Assembly (NCBI RefSeq): GCF_000621865.1
Contig: NZ_JHXE01000008.1
Span: 124,001-188,000, forward strand
DNA length: 64,000 nt
Direction: 5' to 3'
DNA from: Pseudobutyrivibrio sp. MD2005
GTDB taxonomy: Bacteria > Bacillota > Clostridia > Lachnospirales > Lachnospiraceae
In this document: in pieces, positions 1 to 7,953 of the stretch
Numbering within the stretch: the stretch's first letter is position 1
Layout: every line of letters begins with the position of its first letter
The notes under the pieces: generated by a model
What the model saw: the letters and a program-made list of their open reading frames with translations, nothing else
Told to the model about the DNA's origin: nothing
Database searches by the model: none
Made by a program: the position numbers and the translations under genes

Positions 1-1104
1 CCAAATGGTGTATCTTCCCTGTTTATCCACAGAAGCATAATCCGATGTTCTATAAAAACGTTTTCCCCCAATTGTAACAAATGATTTTTCATTTTCATTA
101 GAGAGATTATGATATCCTCGAAAGAATGGAAGAAATACACATAGCTCTCCCTCATTCCCTTGATTACCGTCTTCATCAAGCAATACAATCTCACTGCCTT
201 TAGTAGGATATCCTATAGGAGAGTTGCTGTATGCCCTGTCCAATCTATAATATCCTAAAGGATGGCCTAACTCACTTGGGCCATAAATATTGACCACATC
301 AAAATCCTTTGGTTCTATATCAGACACTATTTCTCCACCGGTGTATCCAACCCTCATACTTTTTATGCCAAGTTGCTGTAACACATTCAAAAACGTTGGC
401 GTCATAAACGTAGAGTCTATCCCGTGGTCATTAAAATACGCACAAAGTCTTACTGGATCTTTGGTTGTCTCCCAAGAAAGCACGTGTATGGTAGATCCTA
501 GACTAAGAAAACCTATGGTTATATATATGCCTGCCACGTACGATTCTGGAACAACATGAGCAAAAATAAGTGGCTCTTCTATGGTCTCATCCCCCAGTGG
601 ATACACATAATCACGCAGAAAAGCCTCTCCTTCATAAATACGCTCATATACCCCGTATTCCTGAGCAGCTCCTTTTGGCGTGCCACTGCTACCTGATGTA
701 TATATGTAAAATGCAAGGTCATGTAAGTCAGGCTCGACAAAATCTGCGCTTTCTGGTAATTTCATTGCCTCAGCCCATTCCTTGTCACTCATTACCAGCT
801 TACAATCGCAATCTTTTATAACGTAATCTATACGCTCTTTTCCCATCAAGTCCTCAAGGGCAACCCACGCTGCACCAGCCATCATAACACCTATGCGTGT
901 GGCGATATATTCCATTCCTTTTGCATAGTAGATTCCAACAGTATCTTCTTTTCCAATTCCAATATTTTGAAGGTAATGATTAACTCTCATGGCATATCCT
1001 AAGAGTTCCTTATATGTGGTTTTTCGATTGCCATCGTGATCCACCACTGCTATGCGGTCTGGATGATTTGTTGCCCATTTTCGCAATCTGTCAATGTATT
1101 CCAT
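1..1104 (-). CDS. AMP-binding adenylation enzyme, 3' end cut by window edge
   Basis: ANL-superfamily adenylate-forming enzyme (acyl-CoA synthetase, NRPS adenylation domain or D-alanine ligase type), which activates a carboxylate with ATP. The reading frame stays open to the left edge, so only about 368 N-terminal codons are visible. Seen motifs: TSGSSGTPKG (A3, ATP phosphate loop) near residue 135, NIYGPSELG (A5), and FYRTSDY (A7). The C-terminal subdomain lies outside the window. The start ATG at 1104 has AAGGAG 13 bases upstream, a long spacing. It follows the MATE gene by about 26 bases on the same strand, so the two are probably co-transcribed. The substrate cannot be told from the sequence. 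Confidence 0.85.
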   Translation of the reverse strand, partial: MEYIDRLRKWATNHPDRIAVVDHDGNRKTTYKELLGYAMRVNHYLQNIGIGKEDTVGIYYAKGMEYIATRIGVMMAGAAWVALEDLMGKERIDYVIKDCDCKLVMSDKEWAEAMKLPESADFVEPDLHDLAFYIYTSGSSGTPKGAAQEYGVYERIYEGEAFLRDYVYPLGDETIEEPLIFAHVVPESYVAGIYITIGFLSLGSTIHVLSWETTKDPVRLCAYFNDHGIDSTFMTPTFLNVLQQLGIKSMRVGYTGGEIVSDIEPKDFDVVNIYGPSELGHPLGYYRLDRAYSNSPIGYPTKGSEIVLLDEDGNQGNEGELCVFLPFFRGYHNLSNENEKSFVTIGGKRFYRTSDYASVDKQGRYTIW

Positions 1105-1130
1105 GCTTTTTTGACATCTCCTTGTAGAAT

Positions 1131-2846
1131 TTACTCTATTTCGAACGCATTACGATTGAAACTGAGCGATATCAAATTAATTCTTTTACGTGTTAATTTT
1201 TCTGTTATCTCCGATACTATAAAAGATCTAAGTGACTCGATTTTTTGATCTCTATCTGTAAGGTCATAGTAAATACCATCATCCTTGGTAATAATGCGCA
1301 CCCTATTTCCTGACTCGACAATACACTCCGCCAAAACAGTCTTTTCTGGATTAAGGTCGTATATAAGCATAAACAATTCCTCGAAGAGTATCATGACTCT
1401 GTTTACTGTGCCATCACTTTGACCGCTCTCTATTAGTGTATCCCCTATTTTATCCCTAATAGCAACAATCACTTCAGGGGTGACTTCAAACTCATACATC
1501 CAGATATGACGTTCTCTTTCTAATGGCGGAATAAATAACACATAACTATCCCTGCCATATTTTATGCAAACATAAAAGTATGCTATTAGATAGCCAAAGA
1601 CAGGTGCTATCATAATTCCAATAAACAAGCCGTATACACCCCAAAGATAATCACCTATTACAGCAAATGGAACCGCAATAACAAAATCTCGCAAAGCACA
1701 TATCAAAACTCCCAAAGGAATTTTATCAATAAGAATATAATAAGAGGAGTCAAGATACATTCTGCTTGTAAAAATCAGTGTTATAGACATTATGCGAAGT
1801 CCATCTACTGCAATTTTTACTGTTTGAGGATTCTCTATACCGAAATAGTAGACTATATAAGGAGCCCCAAGCATTATTCCAACTGTAACAATAATGCTTA
1901 TAATTGCTGCAGTCTTCCTTGCCAGTTTCCAGACTTCTATTACGCCCTGATATGTTTTTTCTCCAAGATACACACTTATAATAGGAGTAAGAGCATCGCC
2001 GACTCCACTAAACACAATTTGGATTTCTTTTATAAAAGCGATTATGGGAACCAGTGCCAGCATGCTACCATTATAGGTTCTAAAAATAAATGAATTCATA
2101 ATTGAAAGGAATAGCATCAAAAATAAATAAGTACTAGAATCCACAATACTGTATTTCACAATTTTGATAAACTTAGAAAATGAAAAATATAGTTTGATAC
2201 GAAGTGAATTTCCTCTCCTAATAAAATGAAATGATAGGATGAATAATGATGCAACAAGGCTAATAAATGATGCAAATCCAAGACCACTTGCGCCATTTAT
2301 CCCTGCTAAATAAACTGATAGAACTATATTGCTGATAGCCGAAGTCACATTAGCAATCGTACTAAGCAACTCATCTCCATCAGCAAAGACCATGCCTGAA
2401 AGAAGCGCTTCAAATGGTGAAATCAAAACAACATATTTTATCCAGAAAAGATAATTTTCTGCATGTATCAAAGTTGCACTCTCTGGATTCATGTATTCAA
2501 GATATGTATTTCCGCAAAAATAAAGCAAAACAAAAAGTACTACACCTATAAAAGAAGTGCATAGTATCCCAACACCTAAAGTATTGTCGGCTTCGCTTTT
2601 TTCAAAAGCACCAACTTCTCTTGAATAAATAATTGGAACTCCCAGTGAAAACAAGAGCGCAAAAAAGGATGCCAGCGAATAGGCAGGCATTACCAGATTA
2701 ACACCAATAACAGCATGCTCTCCTAGCCTTAGTCCAGCTATGAATGCATCTGCCATGACTGTAAATGTTAAAAAAAACGATGTAATTATTCCACCTGTAA
2801 GCATGGAATAGAATTTTGAAGAAATAAATGTCTTTTTAGATAACAT
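1131..2846 (-). CDS. MATE-family membrane transporter with C-terminal RsbW-like ATPase tail
   Basis: About 571 residues. The first 440 or so form some twelve hydrophobic segments typical of MATE/MatE drug or metabolite exporters. The last 115 residues are soluble; the stretch LFEELFMLIYDL resembles the N box of GHKL anti-sigma kinases of the RsbW/SpoIIAB type, and the end pattern (DDGIYYDLTD) looks like a G1 box. ATP binding is inferred only. Start chosen at the ATG at 2846 because AGGGGTG lies just upstream; an in-frame start 60 bases earlier has no ribosome site. It is followed by the adenylation gene, so the exporter may handle that enzyme's product. The membrane call is firm; the tail assignment is weaker. 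Confidence 0.8.
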   Translation of the reverse strand: MLSKKTFISSKFYSMLTGGIITSFFLTFTVMADAFIAGLRLGEHAVIGVNLVMPAYSLASFFALLFSLGVPIIYSREVGAFEKSEADNTLGVGILCTSFIGVVLFVLLYFCGNTYLEYMNPESATLIHAENYLFWIKYVVLISPFEALLSGMVFADGDELLSTIANVTSAISNIVLSVYLAGINGASGLGFASFISLVASLFILSFHFIRRGNSLRIKLYFSFSKFIKIVKYSIVDSSTYLFLMLFLSIMNSFIFRTYNGSMLALVPIIAFIKEIQIVFSGVGDALTPIISVYLGEKTYQGVIEVWKLARKTAAIISIIVTVGIMLGAPYIVYYFGIENPQTVKIAVDGLRIMSITLIFTSRMYLDSSYYILIDKIPLGVLICALRDFVIAVPFAVIGDYLWGVYGLFIGIMIAPVFGYLIAYFYVCIKYGRDSYVLFIPPLERERHIWMYEFEVTPEVIVAIRDKIGDTLIESGQSDGTVNRVMILFEELFMLIYDLNPEKTVLAECIVESGNRVRIITKDDGIYYDLTDRDQKIESLRSFIVSEITEKLTRKRINLISLSFNRNAFEIE

Positions 2847-2926
2847 GTTGTCTACACCCCTGTAATTCAATTCTATAGAATGAAATTGTATTTTTTGTGA
2901 AAACAACGCTTATAATTAAAAAGGCC

Positions 2927-2962
2927 GGCGATTTTTATCCTCATATCAGATATAAAATCGCC
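2927..2962 (-). terminator. Hairpin between mtnN and the MATE gene (second of two)
   Basis: Arms GGCGATTTTTA and TATAAAATCGCC form an imperfect stem. On the minus strand it is followed by GGCCTTTTTAAT, a U-rich tract. It lies in the 5' leader of the MATE gene, so it could act as terminator or attenuator. The stem shares the core GGCGAT with the neighbouring hairpin. Confidence 0.5.
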
Positions 2963-2980
2963 AAAATGTGTTTAAACAAC

Positions 2981-3032
2981 AACAAGCTGGCGATTTATCC
3001 TACATAATTAGGTTATAAATCGCCAGCTTGTT
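2981..3032 (-). terminator. Intrinsic terminator after mtnN
   Basis: Near-perfect inverted repeat, arms AACAAGCTGGCGATTTAT and TAAATCGCCAGCTTGTT, about 18 bp stem with a loop of some 16 bases. It sits 30 bases past the mtnN stop codon. The trailing T-run on the minus strand is interrupted (TTGTTGTTTAAAC), and a second hairpin follows. Confidence 0.65.
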
Positions 3033-3061
3033 ATTTTCAAGAAGTTAAATTGAATCAAACT

Positions 3062-3748
3062 TTATTTAATTTTTGCTATTACATCAAGCACAATACTAAT
3101 TGACTGCTCTGCTGCCTTGCCTGCAAATGTGTTGTAATCCATAGCACTGCCTTCTGCGTCAGAGATAGAACGAATAAGTGTAAATGGAATCTTATTGACA
3201 TAGCATGTGTGAGCTATGCTTGCGCCTTCCATATCTGCAGCAATAGCATCAAAGCGATTTCTGATAGTCTCGCGCTGCTTATTTGTATCTACAAACAAGT
3301 CACCTGATGCAATTACACCTGTCTCGTAATTGATTCCCTTTGCAGCGAGCACGCTTGTTACAGCCTTTCTGAGCTCATCATCTGCAGCAAAGTTGATTAC
3401 ATTGATTCCTGAAATCAAGCCTTGAGGGTCACCAACTGCTGTAGTGTTCATATCATGCTGAACAGCTGACTCTGCAACTGCCACATCAAGCACCTTTAGA
3501 GTAGGAACAAGTGAACCAGCTACACCGATATTGATGATATGATCTACTCCAAAGTGAAGAGCCATAATCTCTGTACAGATAGCAGCAAAAACTTTTCCGA
3601 TACCACTAACTGCTGCTACCACTGGTACACCTTCTATCTCACCACAGATAAAAGTAACTCCACTGATTGTCTCAGTAGTCTGATTTTTTATAGATGGCTT
3701 GAGATTCTCAATCTCAATCTGCATCGCACCGATGATTCCGATTTTCAT
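3062..3748 (-). CDS. mtnN: 5'-methylthioadenosine/S-adenosylhomocysteine nucleosidase
   Basis: Hydrolyses methylthioadenosine and S-adenosylhomocysteine to adenine and the ribosyl product, feeding S-ribosylhomocysteine to LuxS. About 228 residues, normal for the family. Visible family motifs: the N-terminal MKIGIIGAMQIEIE, a GVAGSL nucleotide-site loop, ADMEGASIAH (catalytic Glu and ribose-binding Met-Glu) and the late RSISDAEG holding the purine-site Asp. The start is the ATG preceded by GGAGGGACATTT; a longer frame 17 codons upstream runs into luxS and lacks a ribosome site. It lies 22 bases after luxS, so both enzymes of the S-adenosylhomocysteine recycling route come from one message. Confidence 0.96.
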   Translation of the reverse strand: MKIGIIGAMQIEIENLKPSIKNQTTETISGVTFICGEIEGVPVVAAVSGIGKVFAAICTEIMALHFGVDHIINIGVAGSLVPTLKVLDVAVAESAVQHDMNTTAVGDPQGLISGINVINFAADDELRKAVTSVLAAKGINYETGVIASGDLFVDTNKQRETIRNRFDAIAADMEGASIAHTCYVNKIPFTLIRSISDAEGSAMDYNTFAGKAAEQSISIVLDVIAKIK

Positions 3749-3770
3749 AAATGTCCCTCCTATTTGCGTA

Positions 3771-4295
3771 TTAAGAATCAAAAAACTGTCTACCGTCATC
3801 TGTAACTAAGCGCTCAGACTTTGGATATACGAAGATAGCTTCGTTATCTGCATTCTCTTCAAGGTATTTTGCAAAACGTGCAGCATACCACTTAGCCATT
3901 GGAAGATTATGCATAAGGTTATTTCCACAGTTAACTGGCTCTGAACCTGGCACCTCATCAGCATCAGCAACAGACTTGTATGCTCTGAGTACTAAATCGT
4001 GGATTTCCTTTGGTGTACGGTCTCCCTTCATGATGAGATAGCATCCAGTAAGGCATCCCATAGGGCCCCAGTATACAATCTGATCCTTCCAATCAGGCTC
4101 ATTTCTTAAAAATGTAGCAATGATATGTTCAAGTGTATGCATAGCCGCAACATCAACTGCAGGCTCCGTATTTGGTTTTGTCATTCTTATATCGTATGTA
4201 GTAACCTTGTAGTCTCCAAGTGTATCTACTCTACTAGTAAAGATTCCTGGAACGATCTTTGTGTGATCAACAGAAAAACTTGCTATTAATTCCAT
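3771..4295 (-). CDS. luxS: S-ribosylhomocysteine lyase LuxS
   Basis: Cleaves S-ribosylhomocysteine to homocysteine and DPD, the precursor of autoinducer-2. The 174 residues cover the family length. The metal-site motif MHTLEHIIATFLRN (HxxEH) is near residue 52 and the partner Cys lies in GPMGCLTGCYLI near residue 85-95. The start ATG has AAAGGAG eight bases upstream. First gene of the luxS-mtnN pair; a plausible promoter lies just before it, within the end of the folate operon. Whether AI-2 is used as a signal here is unknown; the pair may serve only methyl-cycle detoxification. Confidence 0.97.
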   Translation of the reverse strand: MELIASFSVDHTKIVPGIFTSRVDTLGDYKVTTYDIRMTKPNTEPAVDVAAMHTLEHIIATFLRNEPDWKDQIVYWGPMGCLTGCYLIMKGDRTPKEIHDLVLRAYKSVADADEVPGSEPVNCGNNLMHNLPMAKWYAARFAKYLEENADNEAIFVYPKSERLVTDDGRQFFDS

Positions 4296-4337
4296 TTTTA
4301 ATCTCCTTTACATAAATGGGTTGTTACTATATTTTTT

Positions 4338-4366
4338 ATCCTAGCACAATATTCCTTGCTTTTCCA
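4338..4366 (-). promoter_or_regulatory. Possible sigma-A promoter of luxS-mtnN
   Basis: On the minus strand TGGAAA (-35-like) is followed after 17 bases by TGC-TAGGAT, an extended -10 form. It lies about 45 bases upstream of the luxS start and abuts the folB-folK stop. Only a consensus match by eye. Confidence 0.35.
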
Positions 4367-5197
4367 TTATAATTCAAGCTTCGCAAGCATCTGCGCCATT
4401 GTCTCCCCGTATACGGGATGCCTTAACCATGGGGCAATTTGTGCTAGTGGCTTCAGTACGAAATCTCTAAGATGAAGCTCAACATGAGGAATGGTAAGAT
4501 CATTTGTTTCCATTACTAAATCATCATATAAAAGGATATCTAAATCAAGTGTCCTTGGTCCCCAATGAATTGTTCTTACGCGTCCTGCTTCGTTTTCTAT
4601 CTTATGTAGCTCATTAAGCAATTCATTTGGTGTAAATAGTGTTCTTATTAGCATGGCACTATTTAAAAAGTCATCCTGCTCTACTCCACCATAAGGCTTT
4701 GTTGTGATATAATCCGCCACCTTTATTACTTTTGTGTTCTTTAGCTTATCAATCTTTTGAACAGCATCATCGAGATATTTCTTTGTATCTCCCATATTGC
4801 TTCCAAGAGCAAGCGCTACATCATGCCAGGCTCTATGAATCTTCACGCTGACTGTCTCAAGAGGCAGCCCTATTGGAGCCCCTGGCTTTTCAATTTCCAC
4901 ATCTATTTCCTGCACAAGTGGATTACTTACAAGAAGATGTGTGGCCAGCTCTTCCGCACATCGCTCTATAAGCTTATAAGTATTGGCTGTCAAAAAATCA
5001 TTTATCTGATGGCAGACAGTCCCATAGTTAACCGACTGCTCCAAATCATCTGTCAGGCCTGCACTTCTTGTGTCCACATAAAGGGCTACGTTTATCACAA
5101 ACTTCTGACCAAGCTTGTTTTCCTCTGGAAACACACCATGATTTGCAAATATCTCCAAGCCTTTTATTGAGATTTTATCATATACATTTTTGCTCAT
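4367..5197 (-). CDS. folK: Bifunctional dihydroneopterin aldolase / HPPK (FolB-FolK fusion)
   Basis: Two consecutive steps of folate synthesis in one 276-residue chain. Residues 1-120 are dihydroneopterin aldolase (KGLEIFANHGVFPEE start, typical of FolB; tetrahydropterin site YGTVC region). Residues about 128-276 are 6-hydroxymethyl-dihydropterin pyrophosphokinase, shown by ALGSNMGDTKKYLDDA and the signature WGPRTLDLDILLYDD. The gene overlaps the end of folP by about 20 bases, implying translational coupling. FolB-FolK fusions are common in Clostridia. Last gene of the riboswitch-controlled folate operon. Confidence 0.95.
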   Translation of the reverse strand: MSKNVYDKISIKGLEIFANHGVFPEENKLGQKFVINVALYVDTRSAGLTDDLEQSVNYGTVCHQINDFLTANTYKLIERCAEELATHLLVSNPLVQEIDVEIEKPGAPIGLPLETVSVKIHRAWHDVALALGSNMGDTKKYLDDAVQKIDKLKNTKVIKVADYITTKPYGGVEQDDFLNSAMLIRTLFTPNELLNELHKIENEAGRVRTIHWGPRTLDLDILLYDDLVMETNDLTIPHVELHLRDFVLKPLAQIAPWLRHPVYGETMAQMLAKLEL

Positions 5198-6032
5198 TTA
5201 AAATTGCCCTCGTCATTTCTATAGCTCTTTTATTTTCCTTAACATCATGAACTCTTACAAATGCTGCGCCCTTCATCACTCCCATTACTGTGGTTGCAAT
5301 AGTTCCCTCCACTCTTTCATCTGAAGGTAAATCCAAGGAAAGACCTATCATAGATTTGCGGGATGTAGCAAGCAAAACAGGATATCCAAGCTTGTTAAGC
5401 TCCTCTAATCTGTTGGTAAGAATCAGATTCTTTTCAAGGTCTTTTGCAAATCCAATGCCTGGATCCAAAATGATATTGTCCTTTTTAACCCCTGCTTTCA
5501 GCGCTATATCAACAGAATCCTGTAAATCACTTAGCACATCTTCTATATAATTGGTGTAATCCATATCTGGCCTATTATGCATTAGGCATACAGGTACATC
5601 ATACTGGGCTGCAAGCTGGGCGATTCGAGGAACACCTCCACAATTTTCGTAGAACTTCTCGTATCTAAATCCCCAGATATCATTAATAAGATCTGCGCCA
5701 CTCTTTAAAGCCTCTGCGATAACATCAGCCTTATAACTATCGATAGAAACAGGGATATCGAAATCTGATTTAATCATTTCGATAACAGGTGCAACTCTCT
5801 CAATCTCTTCGTTGATTGATATCTGTTCATGTCCAGGACGTGTGGATTCTCCGCCAACATCGATGATGTCGGCCCCCTCCTCTATCATCTTTGCGACATG
5901 TTCTTTTGCTTTATCTAAAGTGTTCCACTTGCCTCCATCAGAAAAGGAATCAGGTGTCACATTAAGTATTCCCATCACATAGCATTTATAGTCAGTGCTA
6001 TTTACATCAAATTCTTTGTTGCCTATCTTCAT
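5178..6032 (-). CDS. folP: Dihydropteroate synthase
   Basis: Condenses hydroxymethyl-dihydropterin pyrophosphate with p-aminobenzoate to make dihydropteroate; target of sulfonamides. 284 residues, full length. Visible: MGILNVTPDSFSDGG near residue 21, DVGGESTRPG (sulfa/pABA loop), SIDSYKADV, INDIWGF, DPGIGFAKD and ATSRKSMIG near the C-terminus (pyrophosphate binding). Middle gene of the HD - folP - folB/folK operon. No key residue appears to be missing. Confidence 0.96.
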   Translation of the reverse strand: MKIGNKEFDVNSTDYKCYVMGILNVTPDSFSDGGKWNTLDKAKEHVAKMIEEGADIIDVGGESTRPGHEQISINEEIERVAPVIEMIKSDFDIPVSIDSYKADVIAEALKSGADLINDIWGFRYEKFYENCGGVPRIAQLAAQYDVPVCLMHNRPDMDYTNYIEDVLSDLQDSVDIALKAGVKKDNIILDPGIGFAKDLEKNLILTNRLEELNKLGYPVLLATSRKSMIGLSLDLPSDERVEGTIATTVMGVMKGAAFVRVHDVKENKRAIEMTRAILNEQKCI

Positions 6033-6062
6033 TTTGTGTTCTCCCTTTTTGCCAGCCTAAGA

Positions 6063-6578
6063 TTAGATATATACTTCCATATTACGTTTTTCCATGCTCC
6101 AATTGCACTCCTTTTGAGCCGTGCAATCAAAGCACTGGCGAGCCGCCTTGTCCGCTATATACAAAATGTCACCCAAGGTATTTTGGGTGTTATCCACATG
6201 ATTGCTACGATGATTTCTTATGGCATCCACAATAAGTGCAATATCATCCTCACTATATCCACAATCCGCAAGAATTATCCCCGCCAAATCGGCGCCAGCC
6301 TCTTCATGTGGAATGCCCTCATCGTATTGCTTAGCCCTTCCGATATCATGCAATATGGCCGCAGCATAAATTATATTTCTGGAAATCCCAAGATTGTGTT
6401 CTAGATTCAAGATGTAAGCTATACGAGCAACGTCCATAAAATGGTCAAAACCATGATTACAAAAGATTCTATCCACCTCGAATTTTCGAATCCTCTCAAG
6501 CTCCTTCTGATAAAGTGGATGCTTATATATCCTTTGACATTCTGAAATATTATCGATTTGATACATATTGTTTTCCAT
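6063..6578 (-). CDS. HD-domain phosphohydrolase, first gene of folate operon
   Basis: A 171-residue HD-superfamily metal-dependent hydrolase. The metal ligands are visible as NHGFDHFMDVAR (H...H), ILHDIGRA (the HD pair) and IRNHRSN. HD enzymes cleave phosphate esters, and the place at the head of the folate operon suggests a nucleotide or pterin phosphate substrate, possibly removal of phosphate from dihydroneopterin triphosphate; that is inference. The ATG at 6578 has AGGAGG ten bases upstream and is preferred; a TTG two codons earlier is also in frame. The ribosome site lies inside the 3' arm of the riboswitch hairpin. Confidence 0.85.
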   Translation of the reverse strand: MENNMYQIDNISECQRIYKHPLYQKELERIRKFEVDRIFCNHGFDHFMDVARIAYILNLEHNLGISRNIIYAAAILHDIGRAKQYDEGIPHEEAGADLAGIILADCGYSEDDIALIVDAIRNHRSNHVDNTQNTLGDILYIADKAARQCFDCTAQKECNWSMEKRNMEVYI

Positions 6579-6583
6579 AAACA

Positions 6584-6628
6584 AAAGCCCTCCTCATGCT
6601 AGTCCTGACAACTACATAAGAAGGGCTT
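6584..6628 (-). promoter_or_regulatory. Expression-platform hairpin that includes the ribosome site
   Basis: On the minus strand AAGCCCTTCTT pairs with AGGAGGGCTTTTG; the 3' arm holds the AGGAGG ribosome site of the HD gene and is followed by TTTTGTTT. The hairpin could block translation or end transcription. It is the output switch of the THF aptamer just upstream. Confidence 0.65.
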
Positions 6629-6657
6629 ATAAATTTAAAGCAATATCGTCTTGATAT

Positions 6658-6760
6658 GTAGCAGTGGGATGCGACTTCAAAACCGCAAGCAAAATCTTTT
6701 CGTCCAAGTGACAACTCCCCGTTCACCTGGCACTTAACGCTTTGAAATCTACTCTGCATT
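6658..6760 (-). ncRNA. Tetrahydrofolate (THF) riboswitch aptamer
   Basis: On the minus strand the sequence holds the conserved core of the folT/THF riboswitch: GCAGAGTAGATTTCAAAGCG, then GTTAAGTGCC, then GTGAACGGGGAGTTGTCAC, an internal helix, and the closing GGTTTTGAAGTC-GCATCCCACTGC. The paired ends GCAGAGTAGATTTCAAA and TTTTGAAGT..GC match the P1/P2 layout of published Clostridial examples as I remember them. It lies 80-180 bases upstream of the HD-folP-folB/folK operon, the expected place for folate feedback. Identified from memory of the consensus; a covariance-model search would confirm it. Confidence 0.88.
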
Positions 6761-6794
6761 AATGTGTGTGCGCTCTGCGCATTCTTTTGTAAAG

Positions 6795-6823
6795 ATACTA
6801 CTATGTTTTCTATTCTATTTCAA
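6795..6823 (-). promoter_or_regulatory. Sigma-A-type promoter of the folate operon
   Basis: On the minus strand TTGAAA (-35) is separated by exactly 17 bases from TAGTAT (-10). Transcription would begin near 6788, about 30 bases before the THF aptamer. Good consensus match and position. Confidence 0.6.
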
Positions 6824-6867
6824 TATGAAAATGCACTACATTCTGGTAGTATCTAGGGATTTTTCTC

Positions 6868-7953
6868 CTACCTGATTTCAATATTAATCCTATTTGGCAA
6901 GTTTTCGTCTTCCACGCACTCATAGGTCAGGTTCTCAGCCAGACCTTTTAAAACCGAAACACTCAGATTATCATCTGATTTTGTCAAATCTGTCCGCTCA
7001 CCACTATACTCAAATGTCCACTTAGCTACACCTGATTCCTCAGAATATTCGCAGACAGACTTTACAAGGGGTGTTCTGGAATATGGAATTAAAAGCTGGG
7101 TTGCTTCCTCGAACACAAGCCTGATACGATTTGTCAGCTTTGGAGTAATTTGATTTTTGCCGCACCAAACCTCAATCAGACGAGCCATACCAAGGAAATC
7201 ATAGTCATGACTGTCAATGTTCAGCTCAAGCACCTTTAGCTTGTGTACAAACCGTCTGGTTTTCTCACGTTTCGGATGGTCAAAGATTTCCTCTGGGGTG
7301 CCTTCTTCGTATATTCCACCCTCATCCATGTAAAACACACGATTAGATATTGCCCTGGCAAGATTCATTTCATGAGTGACAATCATCATGGTCTTTCCAG
7401 TCTTGGCCAATTCGCGGATAACTGCCTGCACTTCCCCAACCATTGTAGGATCTAATGCACTTGTAGGCTCATCCAATAGTATTACCTCTGGATCCATAGC
7501 CAGTGTGCGAGCTATTGCAATGCGCTGTTTCTGTCCGCCAGATAGCTCATCCGGGTAGCTCAAGGCTTTTTCCCCGAGACCTACCATTCTAAGCAGACGC
7601 ATGCCCTCATCGTAGGCTTCCTGCTTGCTTATGCCTAGCAAATCCATAGGAGCCAGAGTAATATTTTCAATCACTGTCTTGTGACCAAATAAGTTGAAGT
7701 TTTGGAATACCATTCCAACACGCTTTCGAACCTCATTCATATCACAATCTGGAGCCGTAACTTCCACATCATCAACCCAGATTTTGCCAGATGTTGGCTT
7801 TTCTAATAGGTTGATGCAACGTAACAGCGTACTCTTTCCTGTACCTGATGGTCCGATAACAGATATTACATCTCCATCATTTATCTCCACACTTACATCA
7901 TTAAGAGGTGTGACGCTAGCATACTGCTTTTTCAAATGTTCTATTCTAATCAT
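6868..7953 (-). CDS. Polar amino acid ABC transporter ATPase with RsbW-like C-terminal tail
   Basis: GlnQ/HisP-type import ATPase. Walker A GPSGTGKST at residues 34-42, ABC signature LSGGQKQR near 136, Walker B VILLDEPTSALDP near 157-169 and switch His in MIVTHEM. Such proteins usually end near residue 245; this one has about 115 extra residues. The tail contains RLVFEEATQLLIPY, similar to the N box of GHKL/RsbW-type ATPases, and resembles the tail of the MATE exporter nearby. It may link transport to a partner-switch pathway, an inference. It overlaps the fused binding protein-permease gene by eight bases. Confidence 0.92.
   Translation of the reverse strand: MIRIEHLKKQYASVTPLNDVSVEINDGDVISVIGPSGTGKSTLLRCINLLEKPTSGKIWVDDVEVTAPDCDMNEVRKRVGMVFQNFNLFGHKTVIENITLAPMDLLGISKQEAYDEGMRLLRMVGLGEKALSYPDELSGGQKQRIAIARTLAMDPEVILLDEPTSALDPTMVGEVQAVIRELAKTGKTMMIVTHEMNLARAISNRVFYMDEGGIYEEGTPEEIFDHPKREKTRRFVHKLKVLELNIDSHDYDFLGMARLIEVWCGKNQITPKLTNRIRLVFEEATQLLIPYSRTPLVKSVCEYSEESGVAKWTFEYSGERTDLTKSDDNLSVSVLKGLAENLTYECVEDENLPNRINIEIR

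Noticed and set aside
6550-6759. Short minus-strand open frame across the THF leader
   Set aside because: It covers the riboswitch and its hairpin, has no ribosome site of its own and has no protein-like composition.
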